A stretch of 64,000 nucleotides of DNA. It comes from Lentisphaera araneosa HTCC2155. Lineage in GTDB: Bacteria > Verrucomicrobiota > Lentisphaeria > Lentisphaerales > Lentisphaeraceae. Positions 9,398 through 17,105 of the stretch are shown one piece after another (the stretch's first letter is position 1; every line of letters starts with the position of its first letter). Location: NCBI RefSeq assembly GCF_000170755.1, contig NZ_ABCK01000001.1:1-64000 (forward strand), read 5' to 3'. The notes under the pieces are model-generated. The model was not told the origin of the DNA. It saw only the letters and a list, made by a program, of their open reading frames with translations, and made no database searches. The translations under genes and the position numbers were made by a program.

Positions 9398-9532
9398 GAT
9401 TTGTTCCTAAAATAAAAATTCACATAAAATACACGAAATCCTATAAATAAAAGCTTATATAAGAAGAGAAATCATTAGAAAATGTGACAGTTTGATTAGA
9501 CTAGCGCAAAATCAAGGATGAATTATTGAGGG

Positions 9533-9700
9533 CTAGCAGTCTGTTGGACTTTGAGCTTCGTAAGGAAAAACTGAGTGAATAAAGCCGGTTTTTGTCCGAA
9601 ATGAGACGAATATTGGACATATTTAACGATTTTCGGGCAGGAACTCGGTGAAATTCAGCTGTTTTGCAGTCTAAGGGAGAGAAGTCTGAAAGGCTGCTAG
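9533..9700. repeat. 168-bp MITE-like element with imperfect terminal inverted repeats
   Basis: The ends are inverted copies of each other: the left end starts CTAGCAGTCTG and the reverse complement of the right end starts CTAGCAGCCTT. They share 15 of the first 19 positions. No reading frame of note lies inside. The right end contains the stop codon of the EamA gene (9697-9699). No target-site duplication is obvious, so this could be a decayed element or a chance-looking palindromic spacer. It fills most of the 9398-9696 gap. Confidence 0.45.
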
Positions 9701-10563
9701 GACTTTCGATTACAAATGATTAAACCTAAAATCGTCAGCACTAAAGCCATAGCAATATTGATTGTGAAATCTTCTTTGAGGAAAATGACACCTAGAAAAG
9801 TTCCTATTAAAGGAACTAAGTAATTGCTGAATGAAGTAAAGGTGGGGCCTGCAATTCTAACGGACTGAATGTAAAAGAGGTAGACAATTCCCGAAGCAAA
9901 CATGCCTAAAATAAATAAACTTAGCCAAGCTTGTGTATCTGTGGGTAGTTGAAAACCTTCCACATAAAGCCAGTAAGCTAAAAAGGGAATCGAATAAATC
10001 ATTAAAATAAAACGCGAAGCGTGCAGGGCGGAAATGCGACTGGGGATACGATCCATGAACATAAATGCCCAAGCAAAACAAAAGGCCGCGCCTAGAATCG
10101 CAGCATAGCCCGAGAAAGAACCCGAAAAGCTGTCAGCACTCGGATCGATCAAGATATAGAGCCCAACAAAGGCGACGGCCATACCGACGTATTCCCATTT
10201 TCCTGACTTCTTGCCTTTGCCGACTAAGTTTTGCAAAATAGCGGTAAAAACCGGAATGATGCCCAGGATAATTGCCACCACTGCAGAATCTAATTGTGTT
10301 TGACCATAGCCAATAAGGTAGAAGGGGATGGCGGCATCTGTGGCCCCTAAGGCAATGAAAAGCACGAGGAGTTTTTTATCTAACTTAACTTTTTTCTTGC
10401 GTTCTTTGGGAAGAATAAAAATTAAAACACTCAGGGTAATGAAACCAAAAAACATGCGTAAGGCTGCGAGACCAAGAGGCGAGAATGACTTGAGAATCAT
10501 ATCATTCAGCAAGAATTGAGACCCCCAAATCAAGCCGATGCATAGCATTAAAATATATTTCAT
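9697..10563 (-). CDS. EamA/DMT-superfamily transporter
   Basis: 288-aa inner-membrane permease with ten predicted hydrophobic segments arranged as two EamA repeats (about 1-140 and 145-285). LIWGSQFLLNDMIL at the N-terminus and ILGIIPVFTAILQNLVGKGK near the end of repeat one are characteristic. I chose the ATG at 10563, preceded by GAGGAG with 5-nt spacing. An upstream in-frame ATG (10584) would add MILTRSA without a ribosome site. Substrate unknown; drug or metabolite export is common in the family. The stop lies inside the MITE-like repeat. Confidence 0.85.
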   Translation of the reverse strand: MKYILMLCIGLIWGSQFLLNDMILKSFSPLGLAALRMFFGFITLSVLIFILPKERKKKVKLDKKLLVLFIALGATDAAIPFYLIGYGQTQLDSAVVAIILGIIPVFTAILQNLVGKGKKSGKWEYVGMAVAFVGLYILIDPSADSFSGSFSGYAAILGAAFCFAWAFMFMDRIPSRISALHASRFILMIYSIPFLAYWLYVEGFQLPTDTQAWLSLFILGMFASGIVYLFYIQSVRIAGPTFTSFSNYLVPLIGTFLGVIFLKEDFTINIAMALVLTILGLIICNRKS

Positions 10564-10726
10564 GGCGCTCCTCGTTAAAATCATTTTAAATTAACCCCAT
10601 GCGTAAATTATTCATTGGCTAAATTCATTTAGCCTCTTAAAGCTAGTTTAGGCTGCATTAAAGCATGCCATAAACGCTTAATTTCAATAAACTTGCAAAA
10701 TAAATCATATAAGCACTTTAAAAAAT

Positions 10727-10755
10727 TTGCTTCTGAATTTCTTTCCACATACATT
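10727..10755 (+). promoter_or_regulatory. Possible sigma70-type promoter of a small RNA/leader
   Basis: TTGCTT (10727-10732) and TACATT (10750-10755) are spaced by exactly 17 bp, placing a start near 10762. That is the first base of a tetraloop hairpin followed by a terminator. Confidence 0.4.
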
Positions 10756-10761
10756 AAGAAT

Positions 10762-10833
10762 GCGTAACGAAAGTTATGCAATCTTGCGTTTGTACTTAGT
10801 GTGGGTCCCCAGCGGTGGCTGGGGACTTTTTTT
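10762..10833 (+). ncRNA. Candidate small RNA or attenuator leader upstream of glyS
   Basis: About 72 nt bounded by a plausible promoter and a strong terminator. It begins with a 7-bp hairpin capped by a GAAA tetraloop (10762-10779, GCGTAAC/GTTATGC). A 25-nt linker leads to the terminator hairpin at 10805-10826 and a T run. No open reading frame fits. It could be a free small RNA, or a leader whose terminator controls read-through into glyS 139 bp downstream. No T-box sequence is present. Confidence 0.4.
10805..10833 (+). terminator. Rho-independent terminator upstream of glyS
   Basis: Perfect 9-bp GC-rich stem GTCCCCAGC/GCTGGGGAC with a GGTG loop, followed by seven T residues on the plus strand. 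No plus-strand protein gene lies immediately upstream, so it belongs to the candidate small RNA or leader. Confidence 0.85.
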
Positions 10834-10972
10834 GTGCTCAAATCACCTCCCATCATTCCTGCTCACTTAAGCGGAAGAAAAATTGCTCCTCAACAATGAA
10901 ATGATTATGTAAAACTGGATTTCAGTGCTCTATTGTCGAGTTTTTTATTTTAATAATTCATAGGATCAATTT

Positions 10973-12430
10973 ATGTCTTCTCAAGTTACCTTGGAAAAGA
11001 TTACAAATTTATGTAAACGTCGTGGTTTAATTTTTCAGAGTTCTGAACTCTATGGAGGCTTCAATGGCTTCTGGGATTACGGCCCTTATGGCACAGCCAT
11101 GCGCCGTGCAGTTGAAGCGACTTGGTGGGATTACATGGTCGAGCAACGCGAAAATGTTGTCGGTCAGGACTCCACAATCATTTGTCACCCACAAGTTTGG
11201 AAAGCTTCTGGTCACGTCGATCAGTTTGCCGACATCATGGTGGACAATAAAGATAGTAAAAAACGTTACAGAATCGATAACCTGCTCGAGCAACAAAGTG
11301 AAGAGATTTTAGCGAAAGTCGCAGAACTCATGGGTTCAACTTCTGATATCGGTAAACTCGAAGCTGCTTTTGAAACAAAACTTCAAGAAGGTGAAAACAT
11401 TGATTCAGTTCTTGCTGATGCAAAAGTTGTTGATCCTTCTACAGACAAAGTTGGTGACTGGACTCCTCCACGTCAATTCAACTTGATGATGCAAACTTAT
11501 GTTGGTCCGGTTTTCAGTGAAGAAAACAAAGCTTACTTACGAGCCGAAACTTGTCAGCCAATTTTTGTGAACTTCCAAACCATTTGTAATTCAACACGCC
11601 AAAAGCTTCCCTTTGGTATTGCTCAAACGGGTAAAGCTTTCCGTAACGAAATTAACCCTCGTAACTTCACTTTCCGTTCACGTGAATTCAATCAAATGGA
11701 AATGGAATTCTTCTGCCATTCAGATGACTCAATGGATTGGTACAACTTCTGGCGCGATCAGCGTTTAGCTTTCTACTCAGATGTACTTAAGTTCAAACCT
11801 GAGAGCATGAGAACTCACGATCACGATAAGCTTGCGCATTACGCAAAAGCTGCAATGGACATTGAATTTGAATTCCCCTTCGGCTGGGGTGAGCTCGAAG
11901 GTATTCACCACCGCGGCACTTGGGATTTAAGCCAACACGCTGAATTCTCTGGTCAAAAACAAGAGTACTTCGACCAAGGTCGCAACGAAAAGTATATTCC
12001 AACAGTAGTAGAAACTTCTGTGGGTCTCGATCGTCTCATGCTCGCACTCCTTTGTGAAGCTTACGACGAAGACGAAGCTGAAACAGCTAAAGACGGAAAA
12101 GAAGTTGAAGGTCGCGTTGTGATGCGTTTTCCAGCTATTATTGCTCCTGTTCAAGTAGCGATTCTCCCACTCTCGAAAAAGCTTGGCGAAGGTGCACGTG
12201 AACTTCATGCCAAACTCAAACCTTTCTTCCGTTCTGAATATGACGAAGCTCAAAGTATTGGTAAGCGCTACAGACGCCAAGATGAAATTGGTACACCTTT
12301 CTGCTTAACATTTGACTTTGATTCACTCGAAGATAACTGTGTAACAGTTCGTGAACGTGATACCATGAGTCAAGAACGCGTGGCCATTGATCAATTGGCC
12401 AACTACCTCATGGATAAAATTAGAGGCTAA
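10973..12430 (+). CDS. glyS: Glycyl-tRNA synthetase (single-chain, alpha2 type)
   Basis: 485-aa class II aminoacyl-tRNA synthetase charging tRNA-Gly, of the single-polypeptide type (GlyQS/eukaryote-archaeal-like) rather than the two-subunit GlyQ+GlyS type. Seen features: GFWDYGPYGTAMR near the N-terminus, motif 2 region GIAQTGKAFRNEINPRN and REFNQMEMEFF. The C-terminal anticodon-binding domain starts near residue 385 (APVQVAILPLS) and ends with the EIGTPFCLTFD and DTMSQERV segments. It begins a four-gene cluster in which spacings are 2 bp or overlaps, apparently one transcript. Confidence 0.95.
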   Translation: MSSQVTLEKITNLCKRRGLIFQSSELYGGFNGFWDYGPYGTAMRRAVEATWWDYMVEQRENVVGQDSTIICHPQVWKASGHVDQFADIMVDNKDSKKRYRIDNLLEQQSEEILAKVAELMGSTSDIGKLEAAFETKLQEGENIDSVLADAKVVDPSTDKVGDWTPPRQFNLMMQTYVGPVFSEENKAYLRAETCQPIFVNFQTICNSTRQKLPFGIAQTGKAFRNEINPRNFTFRSREFNQMEMEFFCHSDDSMDWYNFWRDQRLAFYSDVLKFKPESMRTHDHDKLAHYAKAAMDIEFEFPFGWGELEGIHHRGTWDLSQHAEFSGQKQEYFDQGRNEKYIPTVVETSVGLDRLMLALLCEAYDEDEAETAKDGKEVEGRVVMRFPAIIAPVQVAILPLSKKLGEGARELHAKLKPFFRSEYDEAQSIGKRYRRQDEIGTPFCLTFDFDSLEDNCVTVRERDTMSQERVAIDQLANYLMDKIRG

Positions 12431-12432
12431 TT

Positions 12433-13011
12433 ATGTTAGTAATGATCGACAATTACGATTCCTTTACTTGGAATCTTGTTCAATACTTCGGTGAATTAGG
12501 ACACCTTCCTAAAGTCATCCGCAATGACAAAGTGAGCATCGCCGAGTTGGATGAACTCAATCCTCAGGCATTGATTATTTCACCTGGTCCTTGCTCGCCA
12601 AAAGAAGCGGGAATTTCCTGTGAAGCCATTGAACATTTTGCCGTAAAAGGCGTACCTGTCTTTGGTGTTTGCCTTGGTATGCAGTCGATCGTTGAAGTCT
12701 ATGGTGGAACGGTAGGTCGTGCTCCTATGTTGATGCACGGAAAAACTTCTCCCATAGAACATACAGGGCAATCAGTTTTTACTGATATTCCGTCCCCTTA
12801 TGATGCCACACGTTATCATTCACTCTGTGCTTTAGGTGAACTTCCCGATTGCCTAGAAATTACGGCAAAAAGTGATGATGGTGTCGTGCAGGGCGTTATG
12901 CATAAAACACTACCAGTTCATGGTGTACAGTTTCACCCTGAATCTATTTTGACTGAACATGGTCATGACTTGCTCAATAACTTTTTGAAAATTGCGGGGA
13001 TCGTCAATTGA
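12433..13011 (+). CDS. Class I glutamine amidotransferase, anthranilate/aminodeoxychorismate synthase component II
   Basis: 192-aa glutaminase subunit supplying ammonia for anthranilate or 4-amino-4-deoxychorismate synthesis. The triad is visible: nucleophile Cys80 in GVCLGMQ, His168 and Glu170 in FHPESI. MIDNYDSFTWNLVQYFGELG at the N-terminus is typical of TrpG/PabA. No trp or pab partner is next to it, so TrpG, PabA or a shared amphibolic subunit cannot be separated. It sits 2 bp after glyS and overlaps hisC by 4 bp. Confidence 0.9.
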   Translation: MLVMIDNYDSFTWNLVQYFGELGHLPKVIRNDKVSIAELDELNPQALIISPGPCSPKEAGISCEAIEHFAVKGVPVFGVCLGMQSIVEVYGGTVGRAPMLMHGKTSPIEHTGQSVFTDIPSPYDATRYHSLCALGELPDCLEITAKSDDGVVQGVMHKTLPVHGVQFHPESILTEHGHDLLNNFLKIAGIVN

Positions 13012-14063
13012 GTTATTTCCGCCCCGACATTGAGGCCATGGAAGGTTACGTTCCGGGTGAACAACCAAAAGGACGTGTGCTCACCAAACTCAATACCAAT
13101 GAAAATCCTTTTCCGCCTTCTCCTAAGGTTGTGGAAGCGATTCGCAATTTCCCTTTTGAAGAACTCAGAAAGTACCCAGCCCCATATTCTGATCCCGTCC
13201 GAGAAGCCGCCTCAAAGGTTTACGATATTCCTGCGGATCAAATTATCGCAGGCAATGGTTCTGACGATATATTAACGATCCTTTTTCGTTCTTTCGTAGG
13301 TGAAGGTCACACAGTTGGCTGGCTGAATCCTTCTTATTCGCTTTATCCTGTGCTCGCTAATATCCAGGGCGGTGAACATCTCACTGTAGACTTAAAAGAC
13401 AATTTTGGCTTGCCGGATAATTTAGCTGAGAAAGCTAAGTCTTCGAAACTCTTCTTTATTACGCGTCCCAATGCTCCAACGGGTAACGCTTTTGAAAAAG
13501 ATCGCCTTAGAGAGTTCATAGCTAATTACCATGGTATCGTCGTGATTGATGAGGCTTATGCCGACTTCTGCGAAGATAATTGTTTTGATATGATTGATGA
13601 GTTTCCCAATGTGATTATTACTCGAACTCTATCGAAAAGTTATTCTTTAGCGGGTATTCGTGCAGGCTTAGCATTCTCTAATAAAAATATCATTATGGGT
13701 ATGCACAAAGTGCGCGACTCCTATAACGTCAATGGCTTAACTCAAGCAGCTGCAGCTGCAGCACTTCTCGATCAGGACTACTTCCTCAAAAACACTCAGA
13801 TCGTCATTGATACTCGCAAGAAAACCGCCAAGCGTTTACAAGAACTCGGTTTTGATGTCAAACCTTCAGAAGCTAACTTCCTTTTCTGTATTCCTCCTAT
13901 AAATGCGGAAGAATTCACGCATAAAGTGAAAGAGGGCGGCTTCTTAATCCGTTACTTTAATACCAAAGGGATTGATAATTATGTACGTATCTCTATTGGC
14001 AGTCAGCAAGAAATGAACGAATTCCTTGCTCTCACTGAATCAATCCTTCAGGATAATAAATGA
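13008..14063 (+). CDS. hisC: Histidinol-phosphate aminotransferase
   Basis: 351-aa class I/II PLP aminotransferase acting in histidine synthesis. The PLP lysine is Lys210 in TRTLSKSYSLAGIRAG; NENPFPPSP, FITRPNAPTGN and VIDEAYADF are standard HisC segments. The start is TTG at 13008, overlapping the upstream stop (TTGA). It is preferred over ATG 13038 because FRPDIEAMEGYVPGEQP is a conserved N-terminus in the family. The gene overlaps rluB by ATGA. No other his genes are in view. Confidence 0.9.
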   Translation: MSYFRPDIEAMEGYVPGEQPKGRVLTKLNTNENPFPPSPKVVEAIRNFPFEELRKYPAPYSDPVREAASKVYDIPADQIIAGNGSDDILTILFRSFVGEGHTVGWLNPSYSLYPVLANIQGGEHLTVDLKDNFGLPDNLAEKAKSSKLFFITRPNAPTGNAFEKDRLREFIANYHGIVVIDEAYADFCEDNCFDMIDEFPNVIITRTLSKSYSLAGIRAGLAFSNKNIIMGMHKVRDSYNVNGLTQAAAAAALLDQDYFLKNTQIVIDTRKKTAKRLQELGFDVKPSEANFLFCIPPINAEEFTHKVKEGGFLIRYFNTKGIDNYVRISIGSQQEMNEFLALTESILQDNK

Positions 14064-14770
14064 GAATAGCTAAATTTATTGCCGCATGTGGTGTTTGCTC
14101 ACGACGCAAAGCGGAAGAACTAGTTAATGAAGGTCACATCACCATTAACAATCATCGTGTCACTGAATTATCCACACAAGTTGATGTGGATAACGACGAA
14201 GTTCGCTACCGCAGAAAACCTTTAGTTCTAGAGAAAAAACTCTACTACTTACTCAACAAGCCCGTTGGTTATGTTTGTACAAATGATGATCCCTTCGCGG
14301 AAAAAAAAGCTATTGATCTGCTTCCAGATAAGGGGCGTCTCTATACAGTAGGGCGCTTAGATAAACCTTCAGAGGGACTCATTGTTTTAACGAATGATGG
14401 CGATCTGGCAAAAATCATGACTCATCCATCTTTTGAGCTGGAGAAAAAATATCGCGTCACCGTTAAAGGTCGAGTGAGTCAGAAAAAACTCGATTATCTT
14501 GTTCGCGATGGACTGACTTTTGAAGGTGTTAATTACCGCGTACTCGATGCCAGAATCAAAAAGCAGGTTCCTGGTGGATACATGATTAACTTTACTTTAA
14601 ATGAAGGCAAGAATCGCGAGATTCGCAAAATCTGTCAATCACTCGACCTACAAGTGAAACGCTTGCGTCGTTACGAGATCGCAGGCATTGCCTTAGGTAA
14701 GTTACCCCCTGGCGCCTGGCGCCCCATGACTCAATCAGAAGTCCGCTTCTTAAAGTCATTAGGTAATTAA
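14060..14770 (+). CDS. rluB: RsuA/RluB-family rRNA pseudouridine synthase
   Basis: 236-aa enzyme with an N-terminal S4 RNA-binding domain (about 1-60, RIAKFIAACGVCSRRKAEELV) and a pseudouridine synthase domain. The catalytic motif is GRLDKPSEGLIVLTNDG, Asp101 being the nucleophile. NEGKNREIRKICQSLDLQVKRLRR near residues 180-205 is the family C-terminal signature. The RluB assignment (23S rRNA helix 80 region) is likely but RluE/RluF-like specificity cannot be excluded by sequence alone. It is the last gene before the terminator at 14773. Confidence 0.88.
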   Translation: MRIAKFIAACGVCSRRKAEELVNEGHITINNHRVTELSTQVDVDNDEVRYRRKPLVLEKKLYYLLNKPVGYVCTNDDPFAEKKAIDLLPDKGRLYTVGRLDKPSEGLIVLTNDGDLAKIMTHPSFELEKKYRVTVKGRVSQKKLDYLVRDGLTFEGVNYRVLDARIKKQVPGGYMINFTLNEGKNREIRKICQSLDLQVKRLRRYEIAGIALGKLPPGAWRPMTQSEVRFLKSLGN

Positions 14771-14772
14771 AC

Positions 14773-14811
14773 AAAAAAAGCCACGCTAATTTGCTTTGCG
14801 CGGCTTTTTTT
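14773..14811. terminator. Bidirectional terminator between rluB and the oxidoreductase gene
   Basis: AAAAAAAGCC and GGCTTTTTTT arms flank a CGC/GCG inner stem, giving T runs on both strands. The genes on either side converge, so it can serve both. Confidence 0.85.
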
Positions 14812-14828
14812 ATGATGGCTTTTGAATC

Positions 14829-15788
14829 TTACTTTTTAGCGCAAGCAAAAATATCTTCTACCAAACGCGCGCGCTGTAAACTGTGAGAATGAGTCATGAT
14901 GGGATTTTCAATCAAACCTTTTTCCCATGTTTCAGCAAAAGATACGAGCTCGTAGTGAAGCCCAATACCAGGGTGCTCAAAGTTGAGAATCTCTTTATCT
15001 CCATTTGCAAAAGTTATTTCCAACTTGTGCGGATGCCAGAAATTTTGTGGAATACGAATACTTCCTTGTGATCCGTAAATTCGAGCTTCGTTAGACCCCA
15101 TTGCTTGGAGGCCAAAAGCACCTTGGTAGAAACTGCCATCACTATAAGTGAAAGTGAAGGAACCCTGTTCATCCACATCACTTGCTCCATGTATGAGTTC
15201 ACTCGTAATCTTATCTGGATATTGTGCGCCATATACGAATTGACTAATAACGATTGGATAAACACCGAGGTCGAGTAGGGCACCACCACCAAGTTCGGGA
15301 TTAAAGAGGCGGTGATTGGAGTCAAATTCTAAGAAGAACTGGAAATCAGCCTGAGCATTGCGAATGTCGCCAATTTTACCATCTTTAATGATTTCCTGCA
15401 ATTTGATGATAGCTGGAAAGAAAGCTGTCCACATCGCTTCCATCAATAAGACACCATGCTTTTTGGCAAAGGCATATAGATCTTCAGAATCTTTGAGGTT
15501 CATTGTTAAAGGTTTTTCGCAAAGAACGGCTTTACCAGCTAAAATTGCTCTCTCAGCGGTTTCTTTATGCATCGGATGAGGGCTCGCAATATAGACTGCG
15601 TCGGCACCTTCCATAGCTTCATCTAAATCAGTAAAAGCTTTTGCGAGGGGGGCATATTGATCACAGAAACTTTGAGCACTTTCCATTGTTCGTGAAACAA
15701 CACCATGTAACTGGCAGTTGGGGGCATGTTTCATGTCTTCCGCAAATAACTTGGAAATGAAGCCCGTACCTATCATGACTAAACGCAT
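14829..15788 (-). CDS. Gfo/Idh/MocA-family oxidoreductase
   Basis: 319-aa NAD(P)-dependent oxidoreductase. An N-terminal Rossmann domain (MRLVMIGTGFISKLFAEDM, about 1-120) carries the family motif VLCEKPLTMN (the conserved lysine near residue 92). The C-terminal alpha/beta domain (about 125-319) contains GGALLDLGVYPI. These enzymes oxidise sugars, polyols or dihydrodiols, and the substrate is not readable here. A single-gene unit transcribed toward rluB. TTTTCTCC upstream on the plus strand gives a GGAGAA ribosome site. Confidence 0.85.
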   Translation of the reverse strand: MRLVMIGTGFISKLFAEDMKHAPNCQLHGVVSRTMESAQSFCDQYAPLAKAFTDLDEAMEGADAVYIASPHPMHKETAERAILAGKAVLCEKPLTMNLKDSEDLYAFAKKHGVLLMEAMWTAFFPAIIKLQEIIKDGKIGDIRNAQADFQFFLEFDSNHRLFNPELGGGALLDLGVYPIVISQFVYGAQYPDKITSELIHGASDVDEQGSFTFTYSDGSFYQGAFGLQAMGSNEARIYGSQGSIRIPQNFWHPHKLEITFANGDKEILNFEHPGIGLHYELVSFAETWEKGLIENPIMTHSHSLQRARLVEDIFACAKK

Positions 15789-16006
15789 TTTTTCTCCTTA
15801 GTTTTTAAATGTTTGCCTCATAATACACGTTCACTATCATTTTCTACAGAGCGTTCATAGCAAATTAATTAAAATTGAAGAAAATTGCACTCAGTACTGA
15901 AGATTTAACTTATTTTGATATAAAGTGTATATTATTACAAAATAATCATCAAAGCTTGTCAGACTGTATTGTGAGGCGAAGTAATGAGCAAGAAAAAGGA
16001 AGTGAA

Positions 16007-16744
16007 ATGAATAAAAAGTTTTCCCTGATCGAGCTTTTAGTTGTCATTGCGATTATTGGCATATTAGCTTCTTTAATACTGCCCTCATTAGCACAAGCAA
16101 GAAAAACCGCTCGATCTTCCATTTGCCTCAATAATCAAAAACAAATTTATACTGCAGAATTGATGTGGGCCGGTGATAATGAAGGCCTCATTATTTATTG
16201 TTATAACGGAGAAGATTGGAACGCTCGAAGTTACGATGACATGTTGGGAGAATACATGGGACGCGAATTAAGTGGAACGATTAAAAGAAAAAACGGCATG
16301 GAAGTCGGAGATAGCACTTCTAAAGTTAATGATGTTTTTCAATGCCCAGAAGATACCTTGGAAAACCACTGGGATAATTTTATACGACGAACTTATTCAA
16401 GGAACTCAGGTCCAAATTTTTGGGATGGAGTATCCTTTGGCTCTGAAGATGAAGTTTGGTTAGAATCAATTCAACTCAAATTTTCTGAGATAGATGACGC
16501 CAGTAGAGTCATGCTCACCTCAGAAAAAGCTATCAATTTTAATAGTCTAGGCCGTAAAGGTCAATCACGTTTATTTCGACCAACTGATCAATACGAAGGT
16601 GAACAATTCGACTTACATGGTTCTTATAAGTACAATTACACCTTTGTAGACGGCAGTACTAAAACCATGAGTATCTTCGCAGGGATCGGTGATGGCGACA
16701 TCAATAACCCCTTAGGTATCTGGACACGCGTCAGCGGCGATTAG
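16007..16744 (+). CDS. Prepilin-like protein with N-terminal methylation motif (DUF1559/H-X-DG type)
   Basis: 245-aa secreted protein of the type II secretion/pseudopilin-like class abundant in Lentisphaerota and Planctomycetota. MNKK is followed by [20 protein letters not shown], the class III signal and its hydrophobic helix. The C-terminus has LHG(x)8FVDG, a variant of the H-X9-DG motif with ten residues between H and D. The usual Gly before the cleavage-site Phe is replaced by Lys. The start at 16007 is preferred over 15875 because AGGAAG lies directly upstream and the methylation motif begins there. Role unknown; extracellular or surface assembly is assumed. Confidence 0.8.
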   Translation: MNKKFSLIELLVVIAIIGILASLILPSLAQARKTARSSICLNNQKQIYTAELMWAGDNEGLIIYCYNGEDWNARSYDDMLGEYMGRELSGTIKRKNGMEVGDSTSKVNDVFQCPEDTLENHWDNFIRRTYSRNSGPNFWDGVSFGSEDEVWLESIQLKFSEIDDASRVMLTSEKAINFNSLGRKGQSRLFRPTDQYEGEQFDLHGSYKYNYTFVDGSTKTMSIFAGIGDGDINNPLGIWTRVSGD

Positions 16745-16876
16745 TTAGGGTAAAGCCAAATTCCATAAACCTATGGACAGTAATAGACGATTCAAATTAT
16801 TATACTAAAACATAATTGACCTTGTCCACGTGGGTGAGTGCATGAATTTGAACTTAAAATCAGTTGGAAAACATGG

Positions 16877-16940
16877 CTTAGGTAGCGCTTCGCTTAGGTG
16901 GCGCTTCGCTTAGGTAGCGCTTCGCTTAGGTAGCGTTTCG
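16877..16940. repeat. Tandem 16-bp repeat, four copies
   Basis: Four head-to-tail copies of CTTAGGTAGCGCTTCG (copies 2 and 4 carry one change each) followed by a partial fifth. The reverse complement reads CTACCTAAG spacers between short GCGAAGC palindromes, the same design as the array at 21131-21221. No gene lies in 16745-17081. Confidence 0.85.
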
Positions 16941-16998
16941 CTTAAGGTTTTAGGAATCAGATGACAGGAAAATAGAGTGGCTCCTGCGGCAGCAACCC

Positions 16999-17037
16999 GG
17001 GAGCGCCGATTGCTAATCGACATTCAAACTGCGGAAC
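16999..17037 (+). repeat. REP-like palindromic repeat, family A
   Basis: GGGAGCGCCGATT, then GC, then the imperfect arm TAATCGAC, then an ACTGCGG tail. It belongs to the same family as 18617-18655, 18761-18796 and 21296-21323. Confidence 0.7.
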
Positions 17038-17105
17038 TAAAATTTCATCCGCCCCTACGGCAGTAGCTGGGCTTTTCTGAGTGCACTTACAACTAGAATA
17101 CGAGA

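Noticed and set aside
10629-10856. 75-codon minus-strand open frame
   Set aside because: It covers the terminator and small-RNA candidate on the other strand. No start context and no similarity to a known family.
10834-10972. T-box leader for glyS
   Set aside because: There is a terminator upstream, but no T-box consensus and no specifier stem could be found.
16877-16940. Short CRISPR array
   Set aside because: The 16-bp copies are contiguous without spacers, and no cas gene is in the window.
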